DNA from: Perkinsus olseni
Lineage: Eukaryota; Perkinsozoa; Perkinsida
Assembly: GCA_013115125.1 (NCBI GenBank)
Contig: JABANN010000146.1
Span: 1-61,863 of the forward strand
Direction: 5' to 3'
DNA length: 61,863 nt
Shown here: positions 46,721 through 57,612 of the stretch, piece by piece
Layout: the number at the start of each line of letters is the position of its first letter
Numbering within the stretch: the stretch's first letter is position 1
The notes under the pieces: model-generated
The model's input: only the letters and a program-made list of their open reading frames with translations
What the model was told of the DNA's origin: nothing
Database searches by the model: none
Program-made: the position numbers and the translations under genes

Positions 46721-47355
46721 ACCGCGAAATCGATTCAGTCCCAGTGGGTTACAACACAACAAGTCGCAATAGCCAGCCACTACACATTGCAACCGTAGAG
46801 AAGCTGCTACGACCACCACCGCCAAACCGTAGTAAAACATCAACGCTACACGATTGCCGCCTCACCACTATTGGGAAAACGTTGTCTCCACTATTGGCAC
46901 TTTGGCACTGAGAACCATACGTCCAGCAGGAGACGGGTACTGAGGGCCCTAAAATCATCGGTAGGCCCTCATGAGAGGAACTACTACTACACGACGCAGC
47001 TAGGGAGGAGCAGAAGTACACAGATTGAACAGAATACACTCCTCGAACGGATCAACCCATCGAGAAGAGGCCCACTCAAAGGGCAAACAATTAGTAAGCC
47101 ATCACAGCGTCTGTGAACGCATCTTGGCTTAGCGAAGGGAGTCGACGAATGCTTCAGACTCCAAATCAAAATAAGGTACCCCGTACAGGAGACCAGTAAC
47201 AGTAACAACAACAGCTCTTCAACGACGACCGAGTGTCTTTGCACGTTGTAGCAATAATATTCACATAGGAACAGGAGGATCCGAAAAGAATAGTAAAGGA
47301 GGGCTCCAGCTGAGCCTCTGATGATGAGGAAAAATAACGGTGGCGATATAGGACA

Positions 47356-48321
47356 TCAGAAACCATCATAAGTCTCCACTTTAATGACCGCGTTGTTGTT
47401 GTTGACCATTTGATCGGACCCAATCGACCTAGCCAGCATAGCATCAGCTGCCTCTCGGAAAACCACAAATCCCGTCTTGGGAGGCACCGGACGGCCGCAC
47501 TTGGAGGGGCAGCGAGACTTCAATGGAAGCATCAGCACATGCTCGACTGCGTCCTTCTTGCCGAGAAGAGCGTCAAAGTAGGCCTTGATCCTGGTGCTGC
47601 ATCTGTTACCGAGTCTGTGGCAACGCTTTACCATCAAAACACGGGCGCGACACTCAGCTTCGGTCGGGGGCAGCAAGTTCTTCACGTCATTGAGAGTGAG
47701 AACAGCACAGACGCCGGTGGAGCCCGTAGTGGTGGTATAAATATCGTCGATTGAGAGAAGGTCATCCATCGGGGCTTCATGGTGGTCATGGTGCTGAGGG
47801 GTCTCCTTCGCCTGAGCCACAGAGAGGTCGTTGAAGTCATAAGGCGATAGAGGAGAGTCGAAGCTCGTGACTGTCACGAGTGGACCGAGGACCCCGGGAG
47901 AGCAAACCTTGGCGACATCCGCGACCTCAGGCAGGACCAAAACGGCGACTGCAACGCGCAGGGCATCATCGAAGCCAGCGGCAGCGGCAGGAGACGGAGC
48001 CAGCACGAAGAGGGACTCGACCGCGGGAGGAATACGAGAAGTGACGAAGTTGAGGGTCGGCGGGGCGGAGCTCTGCTGGGGATGAATCGCGACCATCAGA
48101 CGCCTTTTCTCTGGGAGCATGTCGAGAACCTCCCCAACCAGAGCCGCTTCGTCAACGAAAAAGCGCACGGAGGACTCAGTCCCGAGCATGCTGAGCCCGA
48201 GGGGGTTCGAGGGAAGCTGGTCGACCGAGGGCGTGTAGAGGTCGCCACAAAGGCTACCAGAGGCTGTGGAGATCGGCGAGAGAGGCGCTACTGTCGGGTA
48301 CTTGCTGGCGAAGTCCATCAT
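47356..48321 (-). CDS. 321-residue single-exon protein with RRM-like C-terminal domain
   Basis: I take ATG 48321 (MMDFASKYPTVAPLSP); the frame is open further upstream but only from a GTG. The N-terminal two thirds are low-complexity and Ala/Pro/Val-rich, with His and Asp runs (HHDHHEAPMDD). The C-terminal part looks like an RNA-recognition fold: RARVLMVKRCHRLG, then STRIKAYFDALLG, EHVLMLPLKSR and KTGFVVFREAADAMLARSI. A CPSKCG insert sits between the strands. Domains of this form in alveolates occur in post-transcriptional regulators, but the specific role is unknown. It is one of the few intronless genes here. Confidence 0.65.
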   Translation of the reverse strand: MMDFASKYPTVAPLSPISTASGSLCGDLYTPSVDQLPSNPLGLSMLGTESSVRFFVDEAALVGEVLDMLPEKRRLMVAIHPQQSSAPPTLNFVTSRIPPAVESLFVLAPSPAAAAGFDDALRVAVAVLVLPEVADVAKVCSPGVLGPLVTVTSFDSPLSPYDFNDLSVAQAKETPQHHDHHEAPMDDLLSIDDIYTTTTGSTGVCAVLTLNDVKNLLPPTEAECRARVLMVKRCHRLGNRCSTRIKAYFDALLGKKDAVEHVLMLPLKSRCPSKCGRPVPPKTGFVVFREAADAMLARSIGSDQMVNNNNAVIKVETYDGF

Positions 48322-48971
48322 AACGAGAGGAAGATGAGTAGAATAATAATGAGTATTAAAATTGCTGAACGAACGCAGAACATTCACGAAAGATCATCCT
48401 AGTGAGAAGAGAGGCTAGACTGAGTCCTTAGTTTCTTCCGGTCGGCATGATCGCTACAAACCTCGGTTTCGGCGTCGTTGAACATTCGGTTGGAGTGGGA
48501 GACAGATGCGTGGGGTTCTTGTGTAGGCCATCGGTGAGGTCACGCTAGCAGGGAGAAGAATGCAGCACCATCGCTGGTCACGCTATCTTTGTGTGCTTTT
48601 CGCCGTGCGCCACCTATAAGCTTTCGTGTGGTACCATTACCGCTCTATAACGATTACTTACTATAACGCATCACTCTATAACGATCAAGCTTCAACCTAA
48701 GATACGAGCACCTTCGTCAACCGACGCTATACTCCGAGAAATTCCTTCAAGATGAACAGCCACGAGAACCTCGTCGAGTGGTACTTTTCGACCTCAAAGA
48801 TACTTGTGCATGCGTGCAGCATAGCTCGCCGTCCGACCATCCGGCCAGCGGTCGACTTTCTACTCTCTCGATGACGACTACCTGGACGGCAGATTGTGAA
48901 GGGACAGCGTGAACACAACAAAAGCAGCAGAATGGGTATGCTACACAATAGGGACAGGGCAGTCATGGTAG
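48322..48971. other. upstream region of the RRM-like gene
   Basis: It contains a dispersed-motif copy in sense at 48689-48705 and a run of CTATAACG repeats (about 48640-48685: CTCTATAACGA, CTATAACGC, CTCTATAACGA). The frame 48727-48981 minus has a hydrophobic run (LLCSIPILLLLLC) but is otherwise unconvincing. Confidence 0.4.
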
Positions 48972-49352
48972 TCATCGCCAATTCTCGCGGACATACTCAG
49001 TAGCATGGCGGTAGGCCTGCCGCTGTCTGGCGATATCAGAAGGGGATCTTCCTCTCAACGACGCGGATCGACCTCGGATCTCGTCATCAAAGCCCCCTTG
49101 TGTCCTGGGGACAGGAGAGTTGCTTCGAAGACGTCTTAGGATGGCATTTTCCTCTCTGAGAACGCGAAGCTCCTTGAGAGCATCGGACGCCCCTTCCCGA
49201 AGCTCAGCGTTGTCACAACGTAGTTGGCGGTTCTCGGCACGAAGGCGGACGATCTCCTCGGCCATCTCCTGGTTCGCTTGCAGTTGGAGTGGTATGGACT
49301 GTGAGATACGGGCCTCGAGGAGGGCTAATCGGGAGGAGGCAGTAGACGACAT
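48972..49352 (-). CDS. coiled-coil (leucine-zipper-like) protein
   Basis: ATG 49352 gives MSSTASSRLALLEARISQSI and 126 residues. A regular heptad coiled coil spans about residues 20-85 (EEIVRLRAENRQLRCDNAEL, then LKELRVLREENAILRRLRSN). The tail is basic and Ser/Arg-rich (RGRSASLRGRSPSD). There is no basic region directly before the zipper, so it is not a typical bZIP. It may be an oligomerising or cytoskeletal adaptor. The upstream sequence contains the AATTTCGTGGCG-type motif at about 49740. Confidence 0.7.
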   Translation of the reverse strand: MSSTASSRLALLEARISQSIPLQLQANQEMAEEIVRLRAENRQLRCDNAELREGASDALKELRVLREENAILRRLRSNSPVPRTQGGFDDEIRGRSASLRGRSPSDIARQRQAYRHATEYVRENWR

Positions 49353-49781
49353 CTCATGGGAATAGGACGCCACAACGGACCCCTAGCAAGCAGGAGGGCA
49401 ACGACAAACGCCTTGGCGTCGCCGTAGCGCCGCAGAGGCCTTGTCAACTCCGCGACGACAACAACAATGTTTTCCAATTTCGTCTTAAGGCAGCGCCCTG
49501 ATTCAAGATTCCTTTCATCAGGTGAGTTCATCATCCGCCAACTGTAATGGCAAAGACTGCAAGAAAGACTGTGGGCAGACTGTTGCTCTCTCTTCCTTAC
49601 GTGCTGCACCACCGGAAATTGCTCCATCAGCCCCACCCCTGAGTAACCCACCAAGAAAACTAAAGATATCTGATCGATCTTCTCCATTCAACTTCTCGTC
49701 GATTTCCCCTCACTCAAACACCTTCGATCCCCTCCGTCACGCGCCACGAAATCATCAACTCAACAGCACCATCAAGAAGCA

Positions 49782-50453
49782 TCACGTACGAGTAGCTCTC
49801 CGTGCCATGTGTCCATGAGTCTCCAACCACTTGGTGAGCTCTAACGTCCGGTCGCGCATGGTCTTGGCCTTCTGTCTGCTCCGAGACGACGAGGCGTACG
49901 TGCTACCCCTATGCCTGACCTCCTTCGAGGACCCCTTCTCACTCTGCTGCAGTCGTTCCAATATCTTACAACCCCTTCCCATCCTCGTCTCCCTCTTCAC
50001 AGCTGGTCTGGGCACCGTCGCCGGCTGAGCCTCCTCCGGCGAGAACGTCCGCAGGAGGTCTTGGACCACCCTCTGTTGCTCATCATCAGCCACTCCAAAA
50101 TCATCAGCCAGTCGGGCATCCCTCAGTTGAGCGACCTCAAGCGCGAGGTCAAGGGTGTCCCGGATGATATTGTTGAACTTGCACGACCGCCGACCACCCG
50201 CGGGCTCAAGCGCCTCTCGTTGCCTAAGGAGCTCTCGACGAAGCGGTAGGAGTTGGGCAAGTTGTGGTATCCGCGGCTCGGCAGGCTCCGAGCAAGGCGA
50301 GGACAGGTTGACCTGAGTAGAATAACGGTGCCATATTGATACCGCTCCATCCGCACCTAGCTCCGGTGACACAACCTTCAAAAAGCTAAACCAATTCCGT
50401 ATGTGAGAGCTTCGATATAGATACTTCCTCGAGCAACAAAGGGGATCCGTCAT
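49782..50453 (-). CDS. unrecognised helical basic protein
   Basis: The frame from ATG 50453 (MTDPLCCSRKYLYRSSHIRN) is open to 49782, 223 residues. The C-terminal two thirds are charged and helical (LLPLRRELLRQREALEPAGG, RDTLDLALEVAQLRDARLAD, then LERLQQSEKGSSKEVRHRG). The first 60 residues are less convincing and may contain an intron (a donor-like GTCAACCTG follows IWHRYSTQ). No family recognised. Confidence 0.5.
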   Translation of the reverse strand: MTDPLCCSRKYLYRSSHIRNWFSFLKVVSPELGADGAVSIWHRYSTQVNLSSPCSEPAEPRIPQLAQLLPLRRELLRQREALEPAGGRRSCKFNNIIRDTLDLALEVAQLRDARLADDFGVADDEQQRVVQDLLRTFSPEEAQPATVPRPAVKRETRMGRGCKILERLQQSEKGSSKEVRHRGSTYASSSRSRQKAKTMRDRTLELTKWLETHGHMARRATRT

Positions 50454-50475
50454 AAAAAAACCTCTGTCCGAAATT

Positions 50476-50643
50476 TCAGCTCGCATCTGGGAATATCGGA
50501 TGTCTGAGCTCGGCCGCCAAAGCGTCCTTACACGACAGGAACAGCATTGGACCTAGGGCGCTACCTGGACAGCCGCTGTTGTCTGTCTTCGAGTGGCGAT
50601 AAGATCCTTCAGTCTAGCCGTGCGCACAGCAAAGGATTTCTTC

Positions 50644-50705
<62 letters not shown>

Positions 50706-51098
50706 GACCGGCACCTCCTCCACCACCTCCTCCTTGGCTGTTGGTGAATCCTCGAGCTCGGCGAACGCTCGCGTATCTTTCCCGTGATCTCGATAAGTAA
50801 CTTCGACCTCAGGAGAATCACCAAACTCAATCCAAGGCTGCGCAGTCCTGGAATCCTGCGCACAGCCAAGATTTTCCGTATCTTCCACAATACTCAGCTG
50901 GCTCGCTGATTCCGAATCTTCCTCTGCATCAAGCAACTCGTCTAGCATATCAAAACCTTCCCCGTGCGCCGCGAAAGATTCCTCGCCACTCCCCACTCCC
51001 CCAACTTCCAGGGCACCCAAAAAGTCCAAGGCGCTCCCCAACGCCGATGCCCTCCTCTCGTTAAAAGCTGAGATGATACTCGCGGCCTGCGCAACCAT
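50476..51098 (-). CDS. acidic protein with 20-residue poly-aspartate run
   Basis: Exon 1 (50565-51098, ATG MVAQAASIISAFNERRASAL) and exon 2 (50476-50526) are joined across a 38-bp intron, giving 194 residues. The centre is acidic (FDMLDELLDAEEDSESASQL), then a poly-Asp run from the (ATC)n microsatellite at 50645-50706, then KSFAVRTARLKDLIATRR. The end is ELRHPIFPDAS. No family recognised. The microsatellite is in frame, so run length can vary without breaking the protein. Confidence 0.6.
50645..50706 (-). repeat. (GAT)n coding microsatellite
   Basis: About 20 perfect trinucleotides (ATC on plus) encode the poly-Asp run of the overlapping gene. Confidence 0.95.
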
Positions 51099-51519
51099 GC
51101 ATAATCGATCAAAATGGCGAGCGCTATTGCACCTGAGGATCCTCCAATGGTATTAAAGATCCTATAGAAGACTCTTCCGGCGTGGGCAGGTCGGCATTCC
51201 GAGTGAAGGCTGCCGAGTGGACCTCCAATGTGGCAACCACGCCAGCCTGACCAACATTCTCTATTGTCCGCCAGAAGGATCTGACGGTATCTAGTTCTCG
51301 GATGACAACTGTGGTGGTCGTGCGAATATTGTACGGTTTTTATTACTTATTCCATATCAATATAATAGAAGCCTCCATAACCACAGAATAATGATGCTTT
51401 CAAAGGTCATTCATGATTCAGATTCACTATTGAACAATACCCCAAGTTTCTCGAAGCTTGATGAAACTTTCCTCACCCCTAGGGATCCCGAAGGCCCCTT
51501 TGCCGGTGTCTCAATGATC

Positions 51520-52600
51520 TCATAAATTTATGCTACTTCCACGACCACAACCGATGGCGCGAACGAAGCACACTACGCCCACTTCCGCATAGCTGAAGTT
51601 CGGGAGCGACGAGCTTCTCCTCGGCGATGAGGATCCCGGTACCTCATTTCGCAGCTCAATTTCCGCTGGCCGAAAGACTTCAGAAGATACGTTGAACTGG
51701 TCCAGGTCCATGAAGGCAACACCAATATGCCTAGAGCCTGTATAAATAAAGTTAGAAACCCACACCGAAGTCGTCACCATCAGCGTCGGTGATCTCAAGC
51801 GACAGGGCGTATCTTAGGTTGAAGCTCGCACAACATACAGCTTCGGATTCAAACTAGGAAGTCAATCGCCTAACACTTCCATAGAACCCTCAGAAAATAC
51901 GCAAAAAAGTTTTTTGGCAAATACCCCACGGTCTTGGTTAGTACTGCCAGTGTATCTGGGAAGGCCTATCACAGTAGCCTAAAGTCGATGAGCCTACTAT
52001 ATCTTATCAATATCAGTTCAGATCGAATAAAGCACCTAATGCCTACTATACCAATGCTACGGGGTTGCTACGAAAAGCGCTCTCAGCGCAAAAGTACTAC
52101 GTTGCTCCATCACGACCAAATATGGTTCTAATAAGATCCATCACGAAATTGCACACTATCATTAGTTATTTCCGAATAAACCTACTACCGATAATTCTAT
52201 CAGAAAGCTCATCCGCCAGTGGTCCGCTAGTACCCGTCGACAACGTGAGGGTCACCCGCAGATTCGCTCGTCCAGTTTCTGCCAGCATAACCCAGTGATG
52301 CAGTTCCACCCCACCAGCGTCCACAGCGAAGACACGAGACGACGAATGCAAGGTGGGCCCTGTAGGGTCTTCTGGTCTGCTCAAGTACCTGCACTGGCAA
52401 TCCGAAACGGTGGTGGAGTATCCATCAGAGTTATTTGCAGAGCCCTCAGAGTTCGCGTCGCACACATAAAGCTGACCGATCTTGACGCATTAGTTATTCT
52501 CGTCCTTGACGGTGGCAGAAAACGCTATAGATGGCCTTCTTCACAAGTCCGCCTACGCTACTCGTTGACCCCGTCGCATCCGTGTTGTACTTCGCGTTAC
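51520..52600 (-). CDS. unrecognised multi-exon protein
   Basis: Minus exons 52170-52480 (QLYVCDANSEGSANNSDGYS, then RVFAVDAGGVELHHWVMLAE) and 51520-51745 (GSRHIGVAFMDLDQFNVSSE to VCFVRAIGCGRGSSINL) are protein-like. An acceptor (TTTATTTATACAG) precedes the second. The connection between them and the 5' end are unresolved, and a dispersed-motif copy (51809-51825, antisense) lies between. No domain recognised. Confidence 0.4.
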
Positions 52601-52869
52601 AGTTAACGCCTGTTGAATTTGTTTTTCGATTCCTTCAGGTTCGGCGGGACAATATCAATGTGTCACATAATTTATGTGATACAAAGTCGATCGATTTCTA
52701 CGAGTTAGCTATTCTCGTAGTTGCCCCTTTTCGAATATCGGCTCTTCCCAGCCTAGCGTGACCGTCAATCGTGGACTGGTCCTACGCCCCTCCCTAACAG
52801 TATCTTAGTAACCTCAGGTACATAGTCATGTAAATTGCCAGAGTCAACCTAGGATATTTCCCACACTGA

Positions 52870-53330
52870 TAGGTACATTATAATAACCATATTCCGCATT
52901 TTCCCCTGGTACTACCATCGACAGCAACAACTTTCCGCTCTGCTGCTTCGCTCCGCCGACAGGGAGAGTCGTCGTAAATAAAAGGCGCAGAGGCGGGGGA
53001 CGTCGGTGGCCATTGGACTTCAAAAACTCGAGGAATGAAGAGCCGCAAAGTTAGGGGGCGAAGGGAGTGGTAGAAGTAACGTCACCTCTCTGATGGTGAT
53101 GACGCCATGATGCTCAACAGACAAACCCGGGTTCGAACCCCACACATGACATTTTCACTGCAAACACAAATCCCTAGGCCCGAATCCTATTAAAGAAACT
53201 CATCCACCCTGTTTTCATTAGCCTCGCGCACCACTAAGGACCGCTCGAGGCGGCTGCCTGCCGCACCTCATTTGAATGGTGACACACAGCTGTCACCACT
53301 ACTGTTGTCACGACAGGCATGGCTCTTCTC
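52870..53330. other. intergenic, with B-box fragment at 53126-53141
   Basis: ACCCGGGTTCGAACCCC occurs here. The 26 nt around it are like the start of the MAP kinase intron at 15739, reading GTnnTATGTGGGG then TTCGAACCC on the minus strand. A possible A box (CTGATGGTGATGACGCC) lies before it on the plus strand. No gene is seen. Confidence 0.4.
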
Positions 53331-54154
53331 TTACGCCTTGCCGAAGAACATCTGCACGCGCTGCATGATGGAGTCCTAAAAAACACAATAACCGTCCCAG
53401 CCAACAGACTGCAGACATGCACAGGCTACATACCTGAGCAGGGTTGTAGGGTGCTTCCTTGCTGGGGACCTCAAGGACCGTAGGGATGGCCGAACCACTG
53501 CTGGCGTACCTAGAGCGAACCGGGTGGTGACTAGCATCACGAGATAGTCAAGCTTCGTAATACATAAAAATAGATTAAGATATAGTCTAGAGGTAAAACA
53601 CCCGAAATAACAATAATAATAATACCCCGAAATCTCTTCCCAGAGTGCTTGAAAATTCCCTTATTGTGGGTGTGACATCAAAACATGTCAGCCTGTGAGT
53701 ACTACGCCTATCGTTAGACGTGTTTTAGGTTGCCCTTTGGATATGACGATCTCATTGTTCGAGTATTTGGGATTCCTTCCAAAGGACTTCCATACCCCTC
53801 GTCCGACACACTGGGTGTTAAGAGTAGGAGTTGACCCGCGGTGCCTCACTTCCGAACGACATGACGGATCTTCTCCGCGATGGGCTGATTGATGATGACA
53901 ATGGCGATGTCAGGTCGCTCAACGAAGGTCTTGAAGGCATCCTCGATGTCATCCCGTCGGGTCTCTGATTAGAAAAAAAAGGTACCAAAATGACGCAGGT
54001 GATGTTGCTTACTGGCGTCAACGACAAGGAAGTTGGTCACGCCGTTGCCATCACGCATACCCGCACCGGCGAGACAGAAACCGGAGACGGTCTCCTCATC
54101 ACCAATAATGGCGACACGAAGGTCGCTCTTCTTGGTGATCCTGTTGGCAACCAT
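53331..54154 (-). CDS. VMA7: V-type proton ATPase subunit F
   Basis: There are four exons (54013-54154, 53850-53964, 53434-53509, 53331-53375) with introns of 48, 340 and 58 bp, and the frame closes to 125 residues, normal for the subunit. Signature segments in order: LRVAIIGDEETVSGFCLAGA, NFLVVDAKTRRDDIEDAFKT, DIAIVIINQPIAEKIRHVV, SSGSAIPTVLEVPSKEAPYN, DSIMQRVQMFFGKA. The subunit sits in the central stalk of the V1 sector and helps couple ATP hydrolysis to rotation. ATG 54154 (MVANRITKKSDL) directly precedes the conserved start. The 340-bp second intron is far longer than others here; nothing recognisable was seen in it. Confidence 0.95.
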
Positions 54155-54389
54155 AGTGTAGGGGAAGATGTGGTATTAAACAAAGGACTAGGGTCAATTT
54201 CACAACATTCCCCAACCCGTTGAAATTTACGTCTTCCGAAATAGGACCCTCACCTAAGGACGTCCTTAGAAGTTCCAATTTGGAGTAGTCAAGCTGTCTC
54301 ACAAGAAAAATCCTTGAAGGGCAGATAGGATCCTAATAATAAAGAAGTCTTGACCTACTACTTCGGGAAAAAAATTGGGGAAAATGCGA

Positions 54390-54475
54390 GCTCCTAATTT
54401 CGAACCGACGACCTCACAGGTGGCAGTCGCGTCACTTAACCTGTCGAGCTCCGACCGGGTTGTAACAACCCTTGC
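54390..54475 (-). mobile_element. tRNA-derived SINE head
   Basis: On the minus strand the A box GAGCTCGACAGGTTAAG (435-451) and the B box GGTTCGAAATT (396-406) have normal tRNA spacing. GCCACC lies in the anticodon position. The acceptor ends do not pair well, so it is a SINE or tRNA pseudogene. Confidence 0.5.
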
Positions 54476-54654
54476 GCCGCGGGCCTTGACGATAAGAACG
54501 TCCTGACTACCTCGGGACCTAAACCTACAAATGAAGCACTGCATTGAATTCGATCCCAGGCTGACATGCACAGCCGAACGGCTCTGAAATTTACTTTTTC
54601 GGTAACCACACACAACAACGAAAACTGCCAACGGAGACTTCACGGGTTCTCATC

Positions 54655-55060
54655 TCGCATCAATTTTACACTTCTCTTGGGCATTTGACATGCGTCTTAA
54701 GAGAAGCAGAAAGGTTCGAGCGAGACTGTTACGACTGCCATTTTTGTGCTTAGAATGCCAATCGAGGACCCCTCAAGGTACTCTACGATGTTGGCCCGAA
54801 GTTAGGAAATGACACTTACGGCCTAACCGCCTGTCCTAATGTCATAACCCAGTCTTAATTCCCAAATCCTAAATGTTAAAATCCCGATGTCCTTGGCTTA
54901 GGTATCGACCCACGTGAAGGACATTCGACCTAAAAATCCGTCCTTACCCCTGAGGATCCTAAGGGAAATCGTCCTTTGAAATAGGCCCCTGATCACCATC
55001 ACCAGCTCAGCAGCTTCACGCGCCACAAAATTCAACAACCCAAAAAATGGCGAGAAAATT
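54655..55060. repeat. AT-rich repeat region ending in the CCTATTTCAAA phrase
   Basis: The region lacks frames and has many short phrases of the type CCTAAnnnT and GTCCTAA. TTTGAAATAGGCCC at about 54972 is the reverse complement of the phrase found at 819 and 1023. CGCGCCACAAAATTCAAC at about 55019 is a diverged form of the AATTTCGTGGCG motif. Confidence 0.4.
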
Positions 55061-57612
55061 CTACACTAGATTGGCATGCGGGCCATGCACCACGCTCGGG
55101 GTCACCACCATTTCACTCAAGAGAAAACCGAGAGAAGCAACGACGCCGATCGACACTACGGAGACCGGCAGACCAGGGCGAAGGAAATCCGAGGACTTCA
55201 GCCAGGGGTGATTATCGTCGCCTTGCCGCCTGATCGCCGTGGCGTTGATGTTAGGCGTTGAACTTATCGGCAACGCACAGCCTACCGAGAGCGCTAAAGC
55301 CGCAGGAATGCCGAGGACTGCCACGCCGCCCTTCACTTGAGGAGGGACAACCACCTCTGCCAGAGAACAGATAAAGGGCATGAGAACATTCGCTGCGGCC
55401 GTGTGAGACACTAGAGTAGACACGAGAGTCACAAGAGCTACAGTGGCCAAGATGCAAACCCATAGGGGCGCTTCTTCGATGACAGACGAGGCGAAGCCGC
55501 TGGCGACTACTAGCAGCTCGGAGTCTCGCACGGCCAGGGCAAGCGCGGAGCCACCGGCGAGAAGGAAACATACGTCCCAAGGAAGGGAGAGAAAGTCAGC
55601 TTTTGTGAGGAGGTCGGGGACTGCGAATAGTGCGACGAGTGGCAGGAGAGCCGACAGGGAGATGTCGCCAAAGACCAGTACTGTGAAAGACGAGCACAGC
55701 CACAGCGTGACCGTGAGGAGGACGACGGCGATGACGTAGAGGCGTCTCCAGTCGTCACAAAAATGACCGCTTCCACCAAGCCGCGGAGGGAGCACCAAAT
55801 GGTCAGAATCAGCAGCTAGACCGCCGCCCGCAGCACTGAGGAGAGCCTGTCGGGCATCGTCAGCAGGGGCGAGGTAGTCGGGTTTGAGCAACCAGAAGGT
55901 GAGTAAGAGCAGCACGAAGCTGGTCGGAATGGCGACCGCACACCATTCGCTGAACGACAGACCGTAGTTGCTGTGTAGCAAGGCAAAGGCGACAACGCTT
56001 TGTGGCGAGGCCACCGGGCTGGTCATGCCACCCACATTACACGCGAAGGCGATGGCGACCAGCAGTGACCGACCGTAGTTCAGCGTGGTGACGCGGTTTT
56101 GAGGAAGCTCATCGAGGATCGGCGAGGCGATACTCATGCAGAGGACGCTCGCCGCTACGTTACCGACAGCGGCGCTCGTGCTGTAGCCGAGAAACATCAG
56201 CACCATCAGGGTACGTACGCGACTGCCACCAGAAGCAACTCGTAGCAGCACGCAGGCTAGCTCCTTATCGATACGCAGCTTCGAGAGGGCCGCTGCTAGA
56301 GAGAAACTAGCGAGGACCATGAGCTGAGCGCCGCTCCACATGGCTGCCATCGCCATCCTCGCCGCAGCAGCCCGATCACCATGACTGGACGGGAGGGTGT
56401 CCAGCAGGACGACCAATAGAGGGACTGCTAGGCCGGTGACGTACAGGGGTACTGTGCCCAGGGACCATAAGGCACTGGCGAGCCAGAGAAGCGCTAGGCA
56501 CCTCGCGGCTGGACTGGGCAGACCGGGGATCTTGACCAACAAAATTGATAGAAAAACCGCAAAAACAATGGTGTAGACCACCACTGTCACCCAATAGTCT
56601 CTAACGTACTGCCAACAACCTCGCTCGGGTATCTTCAGCTCAACCGAAGCATACAAAGGCGACACCAAAGAGCTTCTCTTGCCGTCCTCGGGACTCAGTG
56701 AACTCGATCGCTGCAGCGACGTCCGCCGCGGACCACCAACAGCCGGGGCGATGCCCAACCGACAGCGCTGCCTGAAGGACCAACATAGACGAGGAGGTCA
56801 GAGACGGCGGTACCTTTCCAGCTTGATGAGGTCGTGCCACACCGTGCCTCGGTCCCACACCAGCATCTCGGACAAGGCTTGTGAGAGCTCCTCAGCAGCC
56901 GCAGTCTCGTCACCACCACAGAAACTCGAGGCGTAACTGCTCATAGCGATGCCCAGGGGAAGGAGAGCAGCAGCACCTTCTTTGAATGGAGGTGATCATC
57001 GGCCTGACCTCAACCTCGATGATGCGGTTCATCTCGGACAGGGCGTCGCAGTCGGCGATGAAATATTGGCAGTGCGAAGATCCGTGGAACTTGTCAAATT
57101 TTTTGACAAGTTTCCGAGCGCCCTACACGACGATTACTCTAAAGGTTTCTTCACAGGAGCAGCAGTCACCTCAGAATTGAGCCACACGAAGTTGCAGAGC
57201 TCATTGAGTTCCAAGTAGACCTCCGCGCAGGATTTGCGGTACTTCGGGTGCACCATCGGTTCCCCAGCCTCGCCGAGGAGATCCTCCATCCACGACGACA
57301 ATCTCGCGAGAATCTCGAACCCCGGACGATCGACTTGCGGTATCATCGTCACAAATTTACATCGGAAAAGTAAGCTTGCACTCTGGTCAGCTCCGACAGG
57401 ACCTCTTCGCTGAACTCCTGAACAGAATAATGGTGATGACAAGACCACATGGGAGATGAGTCCACCTGCCAGGCAACCGGTGCTGGCCGGATTCCCGCTC
57501 CTTCGAGGTCGTGGCGCTGGTCCTTGATGAGCTTCTTCAGGCGCTTGTAGTTGATGTAGCCGTCGTGCCACGGCCCGAAGGCGTTGAACTCCAATTCGTA
57601 GCTGAACTTCAT
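55061..57612 (-). CDS. SPX-domain DASS-family transporter (phosphate/anion:sodium or proton)
   Basis: There are five exons: 57361-57612, 57170-57313, 56977-57122, 56814-56936 and 55061-56771. Introns are 47, 47, 40 and 42 bp, giving 791 residues in one frame. The N-terminal SPX domain is complete: MKFSYELEFNAFGPWHDGYI, YKRLKKLIKD, then ARKLVKKFDKFHG, the basic cluster that binds inositol pyrophosphates. The large last exon encodes 11-13 hydrophobic helices of the divalent anion/sodium symporter fold, with the repeats AVGNVAASVLCMSIASPI and VSHTAAANVLMPFI and the end SSTPNINATAIRRQGDDNHP. The architecture is that of yeast Pho87/Pho90/Pho91. By family knowledge it is a low-affinity phosphate transporter at the plasma, vacuolar or acidocalcisome membrane. 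ATG 57612 is chosen because SPX domains begin MKF. Confidence 0.93.

Noticed and set aside
47410-48402. Plus-strand frames of 72-114 codons
   Set aside because: They are shadows of the 321-residue minus-strand gene.
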